Shown here in pieces: positions 25,049 through 33,783 of a stretch of 64,000 bases of DNA (the first letter of the stretch is position 1; every line of letters starts with the position of its first letter). The stretch is from assembly GCF_039537965.1 (NCBI RefSeq), contig NZ_BAABBM010000001.1:682001-746000 (forward strand), written 5' to 3'. The notes below the pieces were generated by a model, which was given only the letters and a program-made list of their open reading frames with translations, was not told the origin of the DNA and did no database searches. The translations under genes were made by a program, and so were the position numbers. This stretch comes from Sphingomonas limnosediminicola. Its GTDB lineage: Bacteria; Pseudomonadota; Alphaproteobacteria; Sphingomonadales; Sphingomonadaceae.

Positions 25049-27115
25049 ATGAAGACTGCCGCGCTGCTTGCCATTACGACTGCCCTCACCGCGAGCGCAT
25101 CCATCGCGCAAACGCCGGCCGCGACGCCGGTCTATCCGCCATTCGGACTCGATCTGACGGCACCCGATCGCACGACTCGCCCGGGCAATGATTTCTTCCA
25201 ATTCGCCAATGGCAGCTACCTCAACCGGATCCAGATCCCCGCCGATCGCCCGATCGCCTCGCGCCGGTTCGACATGACGGACCGCACCGACCAGCAGTTG
25301 AAGACGCTTCTCGAAGAAGCTTCGAAGGGGGTCGCTGAACAACCGGCCAACGTGCGCGGCAAGGTCGGCCCTTTCTATGCCTCTTTCATGGACCAGCCGA
25401 CGATCGAGCGTATCGGTGCAACAGCCATCGCACCGGAGCTAAACGCGATCCGTGGCGCGCGCGACCTCCCTGCCCTCGCCACCTTGATGGGCCAGAGCGT
25501 TGCCGGCTTCTACCCGTCGCCCTTCGGCATGGGCGTCGACATCGATCTGAAGAAACCGGAAATTTACGCCATCTATCTGGGACAGGGCGGGCTCGGCCTC
25601 CCTGACCGCGATTACTATCTTAAGCCGGACTTTGCTGCTCAACGCGAAGCCTATCGCGCTTATGCCGAGCGGCTACTGACCGAGCTCCAATGGCCGGACC
25701 CGGCCGTCGCTTCGCGCAATATCGTCGCCCTGGAAACCGCGATCGCGGACGCGAGCTGGACCAAGGTGCAGCAGCGCGACATCACGGTTCAGTACAATCC
25801 GGTGACCAAGGCGCAGCTTCAGGCGCTGGCGCCGCAATTCCCGTGGACGAACTTCCTGAATGGCGCGACGGTTGGCGGCAGCGACCGCTTCATCGCCACG
25901 ACGAATACGGCGTTTCCGAAGATTACAGCTGCAATCGCCGCCGCGCCGCTGGACACCGTCAAGGCCTGGATGGCGTTCCGCACTGCGGATGCCGCCGCGC
26001 CCTATTTGTCCACCGCTTTCGATCAGGCGCATTCCGACTTCCGCGAAAAATCGCTCCTGGGCCAGACCGGGCAGCCGCCGCGTCGGAAGCGCGGCAAGCT
26101 CGCCGTGGCCGGCGGAGACTGCGGCGCGGACCCGGCCAGCTGCTTCGGCACGCTGAACTGGGCTACCGGGCAGCTCTACTCGGAACGCTATTTCCCCGCC
26201 TCGACCAAGGCCGCGATCGAAGGCCTTGTCACCAACCTCAAGGCCGCCTTCCGCAATCGCCTCGAGGCACTGGACTGGATGAGCCCCGAGACCAAAACGG
26301 AAGCGCTGCAGAAACTCGACACTTACACGATCAAGGTCGGCTATCCCGACAAATGGCGCGACTATTCGAACGTCGTCATCCGCCGCGACGACCTCGTGGG
26401 CAACGTGCGCCGGGCAGCAGCCGCCGATTGGGCTTTCTACGTAAACCGCAGCGGCGGGCCGGTCGACAAGACCGACTGGTTGATGACCCCGCAAACCAAC
26501 GACGCCTACAACGGTAGCCTGCGCGACATCGTCTTCCCGGCCGGCATCCTGCAAGCGCCGATGTTCGACCCCAATGCGGATCCGGCCATCAACTATGGCG
26601 CTGTCGGCGGCGTCATCGGCCACGAGTTGACGCACGGCTTCGACGACCAAGGCCGGTCGATCGACGCGGCTGGCGCACTCCGCGACTGGTGGACGCCGAA
26701 GGACGCGGACGAGTTCAAGCGTCGCGCGGCCATCCTTGGCGCCCAATATGCGAAGTTCGAACCCGTGCCCGGCGTCCACATCAACCCCGGCCTGACGATG
26801 GGGGAGAATATCGCCGACCTTGGCGGCCTGACGATGGCGCTCGATGCCTATCACGCTTCGCTCAAGGGCAAGCCGGCGCCCGTCCTCGGCGGGCTGACCG
26901 GCGATCAGCGCGTCTTCTTCGGCTGGGCGCAGGCCTGGGCTGGGAAAGCGACACCGCAGGAGATCAAGCGCCTGACCACCAGCGACCCGCACAGCTTCCG
27001 CAAGTATCGGGTCAACGGGGTCGTGCCTAACATCGACGCCTGGTACGACGCATTTGGCGTCGAGCCGGGCGACGCGCTCTATATCGAGCCAGCAAAGCGC
27101 GCCCGAATCTGGTAA
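25049..27115 (+). CDS. M13 family metallopeptidase (PepO/neprilysin-like), secreted
   Basis: Zinc endopeptidase of 688 aa. An N-terminal signal peptide (MKTAALLAITTALTASASIA) is followed by the M13 N-terminal domain (GNDFFQFANGSYLN) and the catalytic domain. The zinc site is complete: HELTH in GGVIGHELTHGFDDQG and the third ligand Glu in MGENIADLGGL. NDAYNGSLRDIVFPAGIL matches the substrate-binding NAYY region. Likely acts on peptides in the periplasm or outside the cell. ATG 25049 follows GGCGGGGGATG. A short in-frame extension upstream is not signal-like. The gene stands alone, with a dioxygenase-like gene 10 bp downstream. Confidence 0.92.
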   Translation: MKTAALLAITTALTASASIAQTPAATPVYPPFGLDLTAPDRTTRPGNDFFQFANGSYLNRIQIPADRPIASRRFDMTDRTDQQLKTLLEEASKGVAEQPANVRGKVGPFYASFMDQPTIERIGATAIAPELNAIRGARDLPALATLMGQSVAGFYPSPFGMGVDIDLKKPEIYAIYLGQGGLGLPDRDYYLKPDFAAQREAYRAYAERLLTELQWPDPAVASRNIVALETAIADASWTKVQQRDITVQYNPVTKAQLQALAPQFPWTNFLNGATVGGSDRFIATTNTAFPKITAAIAAAPLDTVKAWMAFRTADAAAPYLSTAFDQAHSDFREKSLLGQTGQPPRRKRGKLAVAGGDCGADPASCFGTLNWATGQLYSERYFPASTKAAIEGLVTNLKAAFRNRLEALDWMSPETKTEALQKLDTYTIKVGYPDKWRDYSNVVIRRDDLVGNVRRAAAADWAFYVNRSGGPVDKTDWLMTPQTNDAYNGSLRDIVFPAGILQAPMFDPNADPAINYGAVGGVIGHELTHGFDDQGRSIDAAGALRDWWTPKDADEFKRRAAILGAQYAKFEPVPGVHINPGLTMGENIADLGGLTMALDAYHASLKGKPAPVLGGLTGDQRVFFGWAQAWAGKATPQEIKRLTTSDPHSFRKYRVNGVVPNIDAWYDAFGVEPGDALYIEPAKRARIW

Positions 27116-27125
27116 GGGCGCGCCC

Positions 27126-27461
27126 ATGAGCGAACCGTCGATCCGCGATTTCCACGCGCACATCTATTACGATCCCGATCAGGTCGACGTGGCTAAGCAG
27201 CTCGCCGCCGCAGCGCAGGCGAGCTTTCCAATCGCCGTCGGGCACTTTCATCTTCGCCCTGTCGGGCCGCATCCTCGTGGCAGCGTTCAGCTGACCGTGC
27301 CGCGGGATTTGTTCGGCGACGTCGCACAGTTTCTCGCACTCAACCGTGGCGACCTGACAATCTTTGCGCATGCGGAAACAGGCGACGATCTCGCCGACCA
27401 TACGCGGCACGTGATCTGGTTCGGCCCGACCGAGAAGCTCGACCTTTCGATCTTCAACTAG
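27126..27461 (+). CDS. DOPA 4,5-dioxygenase family protein
   Basis: A 111-residue protein of the DOPA-dioxygenase family (ferredoxin-like dimer). The diagnostic HAHIYYD near the N-terminus, VGHFHLRPVGPHPRG and the C-terminal LTIFAHAETGDDLADHTRH give the His-rich metal site. Many bacteria encode this short form with unknown substrate; some open catechol rings. It starts 10 bp after the peptidase, possibly co-transcribed, and converges with the MFS remnant (4-bp overlap). Confidence 0.85.
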   Translation: MSEPSIRDFHAHIYYDPDQVDVAKQLAAAAQASFPIAVGHFHLRPVGPHPRGSVQLTVPRDLFGDVAQFLALNRGDLTIFAHAETGDDLADHTRHVIWFGPTEKLDLSIFN

Positions 27462-27866
27462 GCTTCGTCAGTGGCCGTCCACACGGTCGAACGCCGCAGG
27501 ATTCCGAAGTAAAGGACCACTAGCGCCAGGCCGACGAGCAACGCGGCGGTCAGAAATGCCGCGCCGGTGGTTCCGTTCTCCGCACTAACTGCCAGCACCT
27601 GCGTCATCGCCAGCGGCCCGATGATCGCCGCGACGCTCGCGACCGATGCCATCCCGCCTTGCAGCGCGCCCTGGTTCGGCGCGTCCGTCATCCGCGAAGC
27701 AAGGCATTGAGCGACGGATAGACCAGGCCCTCCAGCGCGCTGAAAAAGATGATCGCATATACCCAGTCTGCGCTCGCCACGATCGCGTAAAGCAGGAAGC
27801 GGGTGCCGCCGACGACCATGCCGAGGATCACTCCGATGACTGAACGCCATGCTGTGCGAGCCCCTC
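27458..27866 (-). pseudogene. C-terminal remnant of an MFS (TetA-like) transporter
   Basis: Only the last part of a drug-efflux MFS protein remains. One frame reads SVIGVILGMVVGGTRFLLYA through IIFFSALEGLVYPSLNALLR and then stops; the other frame, shifted by one near 27700, continues ASRMTDAPNQGALQGGMASV and VAAIIGPLAMTQVLAV, the typical TetA helix 11 region, to the stop at 27458. The N-terminal seven or so helices are missing: the fragment begins about 25 bp after the ilvE stop codon. So both a deletion and a frameshift are present. Confidence 0.75.
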
Positions 27867-27889
27867 ACCTTACGCACCCGACCTCACAG

Positions 27890-28786
27890 TCAATCGTTTG
27901 GAATGCGCCCGTTCACCAGGTCGTCGTAATCCTTCGACAACTGCCGCGTGATGTCGCCGACCTCGAAGTTCCACGGACCCGCCGACTGTACGGGCGTAAT
28001 CTCCACTGCGGTGCCGGTCAGGAACATCTGCTCGAAACTCTCTAGTTCCTCCGGCCAGATCGGACGTTCCTGGACCTCGATGCCGCGGCGCTGGGCCAGA
28101 TCGATGACCGTCCGTCGGGTAATCCCATCGAGGAAGCAGTCGGGCGTCGGGGTATGAAGGACATTATCGCGGACGAAGAAGGCATTGGCGCCGGTCGCTT
28201 CGGCCACGCGTCCACGCCAGTCGAACATCAGCGCGTCATTGAAACCGCGTGCTTCCGCATGCTGTTTCGACAGCGTGCAGATCATGTAGAGGCCGGACGC
28301 CTTCGAGGCCGTCGGCGCCGTATAGGGAGCCGGCCGCCGCCACGGCGCGATGTCAAGCCTGATGCCATTCTCGGAAAGGCGAGGGTCGTAATATTTGCCC
28401 CACTCCCACGCCGCGATGGCGAGGTGCGGCCGCGTCTTTCCCGGCGCGACGCCCATCGATTCCGATCCGCGCCAGGCAACCGGGCGCATGTAAGCGTCGG
28501 TGAAGCCACTCGCCTCCAGGACCTCGATGCAGGCGGCGTTGATCTCCTCGACGCTCCACGGGAGCTCGAAGCCGAGCAAGCTGGCGCTGTTGCGCAGCCG
28601 CTCGCTGTGCTCGTTAAGCTTGAAGATGCGCTTGTTGTAAGCCCGCTGACCCTCGAACACGCTGCTGGCGTAATGGAGGGCGTGGGTGAGGACATGGACC
28701 TTGGCGTCGCGCCAATCGACCATTTTCCCATCTAGCCAAATCAGACCGTCGCGGTCGTCGAAATTACCTTGCTCTGGAGCAGCCAT
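27890..28786 (-). CDS. ilvE: Branched-chain amino acid aminotransferase
   Basis: Fold-type IV PLP enzyme (298 aa) for the last step of Val, Ile and Leu synthesis. HALHYASSVFEGQRAY at the N-terminus, YMRPVAWRG, the catalytic lysine in APTASKASGLYMI, and the phosphate-binding LDGITRRTVIDLA and FLTGTAVEITPV are all in place. Nine base pairs separate it from proC upstream, so it likely ends the ubiK-ybjN-proC-ilvE operon. Confidence 0.94.
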   Translation of the reverse strand: MAAPEQGNFDDRDGLIWLDGKMVDWRDAKVHVLTHALHYASSVFEGQRAYNKRIFKLNEHSERLRNSASLLGFELPWSVEEINAACIEVLEASGFTDAYMRPVAWRGSESMGVAPGKTRPHLAIAAWEWGKYYDPRLSENGIRLDIAPWRRPAPYTAPTASKASGLYMICTLSKQHAEARGFNDALMFDWRGRVAEATGANAFFVRDNVLHTPTPDCFLDGITRRTVIDLAQRRGIEVQERPIWPEELESFEQMFLTGTAVEITPVQSAGPWNFEVGDITRQLSKDYDDLVNGRIPND

Positions 28787-28795
28787 GCGGCGCGC

Positions 28796-29644
28796 CTAGG
28801 ACAGGCGCGGCGTTTCAGCAAGCGAGGGGGATTTTGCCTCTTCGGCCAGCTCTGCTCCACGGCGCGCAGCAGCGTCGATCGTCAGTACCAGCAGCTGGTT
28901 GAGCACGTCGTCGTGATCAAGGATCTTGAGGCCCGCCTCGGTCGTGCCGTTCGGGCTGGCGACGCGCTTGGCGATGGAGTCCATACCCTCGGTCTTCGCC
29001 GCCGCTAGCCAAGCCGTGCCTAAGACCGTCTCGAGCGCAATCGTCGATGAAAACTCGCTACTCAGGCCGCGCGTCTCGCCCGCCTTCGCAAGCGCGCCAA
29101 TGAAGCGCGCAACATAAGCAGGACCAGCGCCCGCAACCGAACCGACGGCAGCGAACTTGCTTTCGTCCGGAATCCACGGCGCGTAGCCGAGCGGCGCAAA
29201 CAGCTGCGAAATCTCGATCCGCGTCGGCTCGTCCGCATCCTGGCTGTAGAGCGCGACGACGCCGCGCCGAATAGCGACTGGCAAGTTCGGCATCGCCCGG
29301 ACGATTGCTCCGACGCCCGGAAAACGCTCGCGCAGACTCGACGCCTCAACGCCCGCAAGGATGGAGATCACCGTCGTCTTTGCGCTCAGATATTTGCGCA
29401 GTTCCGGCGCGATCTCGTCGAGCTTCTGCGGCTTGAACGCGAGCACGACCAGGCGTGGCGGCGCTCCGGCCTCGACGATGCTCGAAACCGTGCGGACACC
29501 TGTGACAGGCATGCCGCTCGGGCGAATAACGACGGTGTTCGAAAGGTCGTAGCCGGCGCCTCGCCAGCCCTCGACGATTGCGCCACCCATATTCCCGCAA
29601 CCGACAAACCAAGTCGGCACCGGCAGCCTTGGAGCGTCAGTCAT
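28796..29644 (-). CDS. proC: Pyrroline-5-carboxylate reductase
   Basis: Reduces P5C to proline with NAD(P)H; 282 aa. Rossmann motif FVGCGNMGGAIVEGW at the N-terminus, VLAFKPQKLDEI, and the C-terminal P5CR dimerisation signature VASPNGTTEAGLKILD. ATG 29644 overlaps the ybjN stop by 4 bp. The frame extends to 29878, but that part lies inside ybjN and lacks any family feature. Confidence 0.94.
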   Translation of the reverse strand: MTDAPRLPVPTWFVGCGNMGGAIVEGWRGAGYDLSNTVVIRPSGMPVTGVRTVSSIVEAGAPPRLVVLAFKPQKLDEIAPELRKYLSAKTTVISILAGVEASSLRERFPGVGAIVRAMPNLPVAIRRGVVALYSQDADEPTRIEISQLFAPLGYAPWIPDESKFAAVGSVAGAGPAYVARFIGALAKAGETRGLSSEFSSTIALETVLGTAWLAAAKTEGMDSIAKRVASPNGTTEAGLKILDHDDVLNQLLVLTIDAAARRGAELAEEAKSPSLAETPRLS

Positions 29645-30156
29645 GCTTCCCCGTGCGTGTCGATGAGTGCTGCGGAGATGGCTTCGCCTGGCGATTTGCC
29701 GCCCCACAGCACGAATTGGAAAACGGGATAGAAGCGCTCGCACTCCTCGACCGCAGCTTCTGCGATAGCTTCTGCCTGCTCCAGCGACAGCCCTTCGTCC
29801 GACCGCGTGTCCAGGATCGTCGAATGGCGGAACAATACGAGGCCTGAACCCGACCACATCTCGAAATGGCCGAGCCAAAGCTGTTCGTTGATCAGGCTCA
29901 GCGCCTCATAGATCGCGCCGCGCTTCTCAACGGACACTTTGATGTCGGGAAAAGCGAGGAATTGCAGGACTTGGTCCTCGGGTCGCCAGACACCGCGCAA
30001 CTCATATTGCGCCCAGCTACCCGTCGCCGAGGCGACGATCTCGCCGTCGCCGGTGCGCTCGCAAGCCCAGCCGCGGGCCTCGAAATATTGCTCGAGAACC
30101 TCGATCGGCGCGCCGTCGTCGCGCTCGTCCTGGATTTCTTCCTCGCTCAGGTTCAC
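29641..30156 (-). CDS. YbjN domain protein
   Basis: A 171-residue soluble protein of the YbjN family (type III secretion chaperone-like fold). Alternating strands and helices end in the typical long helix pair SLEQAEAIAEAAVEECERFY and FQFVLWGGKSPGEAI. Family members are linked to stress and cell-surface phenotypes in enterobacteria; the molecular role is unclear. It overlaps ubiK and proC by 4 bp each, a gene order commonly seen in alphaproteobacteria. Confidence 0.85.
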   Translation of the reverse strand: MNLSEEEIQDERDDGAPIEVLEQYFEARGWACERTGDGEIVASATGSWAQYELRGVWRPEDQVLQFLAFPDIKVSVEKRGAIYEALSLINEQLWLGHFEMWSGSGLVLFRHSTILDTRSDEGLSLEQAEAIAEAAVEECERFYPVFQFVLWGGKSPGEAISAALIDTHGEA

Positions 30157-30461
30157 GCCCCCGCCGCTGCCTTCTTGACGCCGCCACGCTTGGCGCCTGT
30201 GGCACCTGTCGCAACGCCACTGACCTTGGCTTCGAGCGCTGCGATCCGCGCCTTCAGCGCTTCATTCTCATCGCGGGCGGCAGCGGCCATGGCCTTCACG
30301 GCCTCGAACTCGTCGCGGCCGACGAAATCCTGGCCACCGACCCATTCGCGGAACTTCTCGCGCGCTCCGGATTCGGCTTCGCGGCCCATGCCGGCCATCG
30401 TGCCTGCAAAGCCGTTCACCATCTTCACCAAGTCGTCGAACATTTTGTTCTCGGACTGCAT
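30153..30461 (-). CDS. UbiK/BMFP family accessory factor
   Basis: A 102-residue protein of the YqiC/UbiK family: an N-terminal amphipathic segment (MFDDLVKMVNGFAGTMAGM), an acidic-basic linker and a coiled coil (FEAVKAMAAAARDENEALKA, RIAALEAKV), then a Gly/Ala/Lys tail. In gammaproteobacteria UbiK helps ubiquinone synthesis; in alphaproteobacteria the role is unproven. First gene of the ubiK-ybjN-proC-ilvE group. A Met at codon 7 (MFDDLV) is another possible start. Confidence 0.85.
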   Translation of the reverse strand: MQSENKMFDDLVKMVNGFAGTMAGMGREAESGAREKFREWVGGQDFVGRDEFEAVKAMAAAARDENEALKARIAALEAKVSGVATGATGAKRGGVKKAAAGA

Positions 30462-30559
30462 CGTCGGGCTCCTCCCTTTCGTCGCGGAAATAGGGAGTTG
30501 CAGCGATTTTCGCCACCCCGCGCCCCAAACCTATCCCCAACTCGCTGAGATATCCCCAA

Positions 30560-31078
30560 TTATCCGAAGAGCGACGTTCCCGCCCCAGGGTTGAGCACAT
30601 CGATCGAGGAATTCAGCGTGGCGGCAAAAACCAGCCACATGAGATAGGGGATCAGCAACAGCCCGGCCGGCTTGCGCAGCCGCATGAACCGTCCGGCAGT
30701 AAGTGCCGCCAACGCCGCCATGATGAAAATGACCCACTTGGCCAGCGCGATGTCGTGCGCCTTGAAAAACAGCGGCGACCAGGCGAAATTCAGTGCCAGC
30801 TGAACGAAGAACAGGAACAGCGCGGAGCGCCTTTCCCGAGACAGCGGCAACGCCAGGATCATGGCGAGAGAAAGCCCCATCAGCACGTACAGGATCGGCC
30901 AGACCACTCCGAACGCCCAGCCCGGCGGCATGAAGAAGGGCTTCTGCAGCCCATCGAACCACGGATTCCCGAACCCCGAGTTCGAAAGCCATCCGCTCGC
31001 CGACCCGAGGAGGACGATTAGCGGACAGGTGACAAGCGCAATCTTGCCCCAGCTGCGCACTTCAACTGCGTCAGTCAT
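30560..31078 (-). CDS. tspO: TspO/MBR family membrane protein
   Basis: Five-helix tryptophan-rich sensory protein (172 aa). Conserved features: NPWFDGLQKPFFMPPGWAFG between helices 1 and 2, WPILYVLMGLS, LALNFAWSPLFF and the C-terminal WLVFAATLNSSIDVLN. It binds porphyrins and affects tetrapyrrole or carotenoid control in phototrophic alphaproteobacteria. It lies downstream of dxs and tlyA with an 8-bp overlap, a link to isoprenoid synthesis that fits carotenoid-producing sphingomonads. Confidence 0.93.
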   Translation of the reverse strand: MTDAVEVRSWGKIALVTCPLIVLLGSASGWLSNSGFGNPWFDGLQKPFFMPPGWAFGVVWPILYVLMGLSLAMILALPLSRERRSALFLFFVQLALNFAWSPLFFKAHDIALAKWVIFIMAALAALTAGRFMRLRKPAGLLLIPYLMWLVFAATLNSSIDVLNPGAGTSLFG

Positions 31079-31784
31079 TCATCTTGGCTCCCAGCAGGAA
31101 CTCGACATTGCCTTCGGGCCCGGTGATCGGGCTTGGCGTGATGCCCAGCACCGTCCAGCCCTGCAATTCAACCCAGTCTTTGGCCTCATCGCAAACGCGT
31201 TCGTGCACGGCCGGGTCGCGAACGACCCCGCCTTTTCCGACTTCCTCGCGTCCAGCCTCGAACTGCGGTTTGATCAGAGCGATCAGCTTCGCGCCCGGTT
31301 TCGCGAGCTTCAGCGGCGCCTGGAGCACCTTAAAGAGCGAGATAAAGCTCGCGTCGCAAACAACGATATCAACCGCCTGCGTGATGATACTGGCGTTAAG
31401 TGATCGGGCGTTCGTGCGCTCGTGAACCACGACACGCGGGTCCTGCCGAAGCTTCCACGCCAGCTGGTTCGTCCCGACGTCGACCGCGAACACTTTGGCT
31501 GCCCCGCGCGAGAGCAGCACGTCCGTGAACCCTCCCGTCGAGCTTCCGATATCCAACGCCACCGTGCCCGCCACATCGAACCCGAAATGCGTGAGCCCAT
31601 GGTCGAGCTTGATCCCGCCCCGCGACACCCAGGGATAATCCTTGCCACGCACCTCCAGCGGCGCGTCATCGGCAAGCATCTCCCCGGACTTCGCGAGCTT
31701 CTTCTCGCCCGAGAAGACGGCGCCTGCCATGATCAGAGCCTGCGCCCGCGTGCGGCTCTCCGCGAGGCCGCGGGAAACCATCAA
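31071..31784 (-). CDS. tlyA: TlyA family rRNA 2'-O-methyltransferase
   Basis: S4 domain plus FtsJ-like SAM methyltransferase (about 237 aa), modifying 16S/23S rRNA; previously called hemolysin. The S4 part is SRGLAESRTRAQALIMAG; the SAM motif is ALDIGSSTGGFTDVLLSRGA, and the K-D-K-E-type residues occur in LIALIKPQFEAGREEVGKGG. The start is odd. Conserved S4 residues (AKIRADQL) continue upstream of TTG 31784/ATG 31781 to a GTA codon at 31808, six bases after a strong GAGGAGGT. No canonical start exists there, so translation begins either at TTG/ATG with a shortened S4 domain or at a non-canonical codon. Confidence 0.88.
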   Translation of the reverse strand: MMVSRGLAESRTRAQALIMAGAVFSGEKKLAKSGEMLADDAPLEVRGKDYPWVSRGGIKLDHGLTHFGFDVAGTVALDIGSSTGGFTDVLLSRGAAKVFAVDVGTNQLAWKLRQDPRVVVHERTNARSLNASIITQAVDIVVCDASFISLFKVLQAPLKLAKPGAKLIALIKPQFEAGREEVGKGGVVRDPAVHERVCDEAKDWVELQGWTVLGITPSPITGPEGNVEFLLGAKMND

Positions 31785-31804
31785 TTGGTCTGCCCTGATC
31801 TTGG

Positions 31805-33730
31805 CTACGCCCGGACCTCCTCGACGCCGGCGCTGTTCACGCGCAGGGCCTTGAGCACCGTTTCAACGATGTGCGGCGCGTTTATGCGTGCCTCGTCATA
31901 CTGCTTTTCGGGCTTGTCGTGTTCCTGGAATGTGTCGGGCAAGCGCATGGTGCGGACCTTCAGGCCGGCATCGGTCAGCCCTTCGTCGCTGGCAAGCGTG
32001 AGGACGTGCGCACCCACGCCGCCGACCGCGGCCTCCTCAACTGTCACCACGACCTCATGCGTGGTCATCAGCTTGCGGATCAATTCATGGTCCAGTGGCT
32101 TGGCGAAGCGAAGGTCGGCGACGGTCGTGGACAGGCCCTTGGCATCGAGCTGGTCGGCGGCCTTCTCCGCTTCGGCGAGGCGCGTGCCGAGCGATAGAAT
32201 CGCGACCTTCTTGCCCTCGCGGACGATGCGTCCCTTGCCGATCTCCAGCGCCTGGGGCTGATCCGGAAGCGGGACACCGCGCCCTTCACCACGAGGATAG
32301 CGCACCGCGATCGGCCCGCTGTCGTGCACTTCCATGGTCTTCACCATGTGCGCCAGCTCGGCCTCGTCGGACGGCGCCATCACCACGAAATTTGGCAGCG
32401 TGCACAGGTACGCGAGGTCGAACGAGCCCGCGTGCGTCGCTCCGTCCGCGCCGACCAGTCCCGCGCGATCCATTGCAAATCGCACGGGCAGGTTCTGGAT
32501 GGCTACGTCATGGACGACTTGGTCGTAGGCGCGCTGAAGAAAGGTCGAATAGATGGCGACGAACGGCCGCATGCCCTGCGCGGCGAGGCCGGCCGCAAAG
32601 GTCACGGCATGTTGCTCGGCAATCCCGACGTCGAATGCGCGATGGGGATGTTTAGCCGCGAACTTGTCGACGCCGGTGCCCGACGGCATCGCTGCCGTGA
32701 TCGCGACGATCTTCGGGTCGGTGTCGGCCAGCTTGGCAAGCGTCTCGCCGAAAACGTTCTGATAGGCAGGTGGTCCACCGCCCGGGCCTTTGTCCTGCTT
32801 GCCGGAGACGACGTCGAATTTCACGACACCGTGATATTTGTCGGCGCTGTTCTCGGCCGGCGCATAGCCCTTGCCCTTTTGCGTGACGACGTGGACGAGC
32901 ATCGGGCCGATGTCCGCGTCGCGCACATTCTCGAGCACCTCAACCAGAGCGCGGACGTCATGTCCATCGACCGGCCCGACGTAATAAAAGCCGAGCTCGT
33001 CGAAGAGCGTGCCGCCCGTGAACATGCCGCGTGCATATTCTTCCATCTTGCGCGCCGCGACGTGGAGCGGTTCAGGCATTGCCCGTGCGAGCTTCTGCGC
33101 CAGCTTGCGCGGCGCGAGATATTTGCCCGAGCTAACCAGCCGCGCGAGCGAGTTGCGCAGGCTTCCGACCGGCGGCGCGATCGACATGTCGTTGTCGTTG
33201 AGGATGACGATCAGGCGGTTGCCGGCGGCCGCCGCATTGTTCATCGCCTCATAGGCCATGCCGGCGCTTAGCGCCCCGTCCCCGATCACCGCGATCGCCC
33301 GCCCCGGCGTCTCGCCAAGCTTGTTCGCGATCGCAAAGCCAAGCGCTGCCGAAATCGAGGTCGAGCTGTGCGCCGCGCCGAACGGATCGTACTCACTCTC
33401 GCTCCGCCTGGTGAAGCCGCTGAGGCCACCGCCCTGGCGAAGCGTACGGATGCGGTCGCGCCGACCGGTCATGATCTTGTGCGGGTAGGCCTGGTGGCCG
33501 ACGTCCCAGATCAATTTGTCGTTGGGCGTATCGAAGACGTAATGAGCGGCGACCGTCAGCTCGACGACGCCGAGCCCGGCACCGAGGTGCCCGCCCGTCA
33601 CGGAGACAGCCGAAATCATCTCCTGCCGAAGCTCGTCGGCAAGTTGCGGAAGCTGGTCTTTGCTCAGCTTTCGAAGGTCGGCGGGATACTGGACCGTATC
33701 CAGCAAAGGCGTGTGCGGCCGATCGGACAT
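31805..33730 (-). CDS. dxs: 1-deoxy-D-xylulose-5-phosphate synthase
   Basis: Thiamine-diphosphate enzyme (641 aa) that starts the MEP isoprenoid pathway. The ThDP motif is [20 protein letters not shown] followed by ILNDNDMSI; early [18 protein letters not shown] and [11 protein letters not shown] are typical. Domain II has [18 protein letters not shown] with the catalytic Glu, and domain III is transketolase-C-like ([16 protein letters not shown]). Length is normal. It precedes tlyA and tspO on the same strand. Confidence 0.96.
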   Translation of the reverse strand: MSDRPHTPLLDTVQYPADLRKLSKDQLPQLADELRQEMISAVSVTGGHLGAGLGVVELTVAAHYVFDTPNDKLIWDVGHQAYPHKIMTGRRDRIRTLRQGGGLSGFTRRSESEYDPFGAAHSSTSISAALGFAIANKLGETPGRAIAVIGDGALSAGMAYEAMNNAAAAGNRLIVILNDNDMSIAPPVGSLRNSLARLVSSGKYLAPRKLAQKLARAMPEPLHVAARKMEEYARGMFTGGTLFDELGFYYVGPVDGHDVRALVEVLENVRDADIGPMLVHVVTQKGKGYAPAENSADKYHGVVKFDVVSGKQDKGPGGGPPAYQNVFGETLAKLADTDPKIVAITAAMPSGTGVDKFAAKHPHRAFDVGIAEQHAVTFAAGLAAQGMRPFVAIYSTFLQRAYDQVVHDVAIQNLPVRFAMDRAGLVGADGATHAGSFDLAYLCTLPNFVVMAPSDEAELAHMVKTMEVHDSGPIAVRYPRGEGRGVPLPDQPQALEIGKGRIVREGKKVAILSLGTRLAEAEKAADQLDAKGLSTTVADLRFAKPLDHELIRKLMTTHEVVVTVEEAAVGGVGAHVLTLASDEGLTDAGLKVRTMRLPDTFQEHDKPEKQYDEARINAPHIVETVLKALRVNSAGVEEVRA

Positions 33731-33783
33731 CAGACTGCCTTAGGCGGAAGCGAACGCCATGTGAACCGCGAAGGCACTGGACT

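Noticed and set aside
25673..27163. 496-codon open frame antisense to the M13 peptidase.
   Set aside because: Same cause: long antisense frames come from GC-rich third positions. The peptidase frame has HELTH and a signal peptide.
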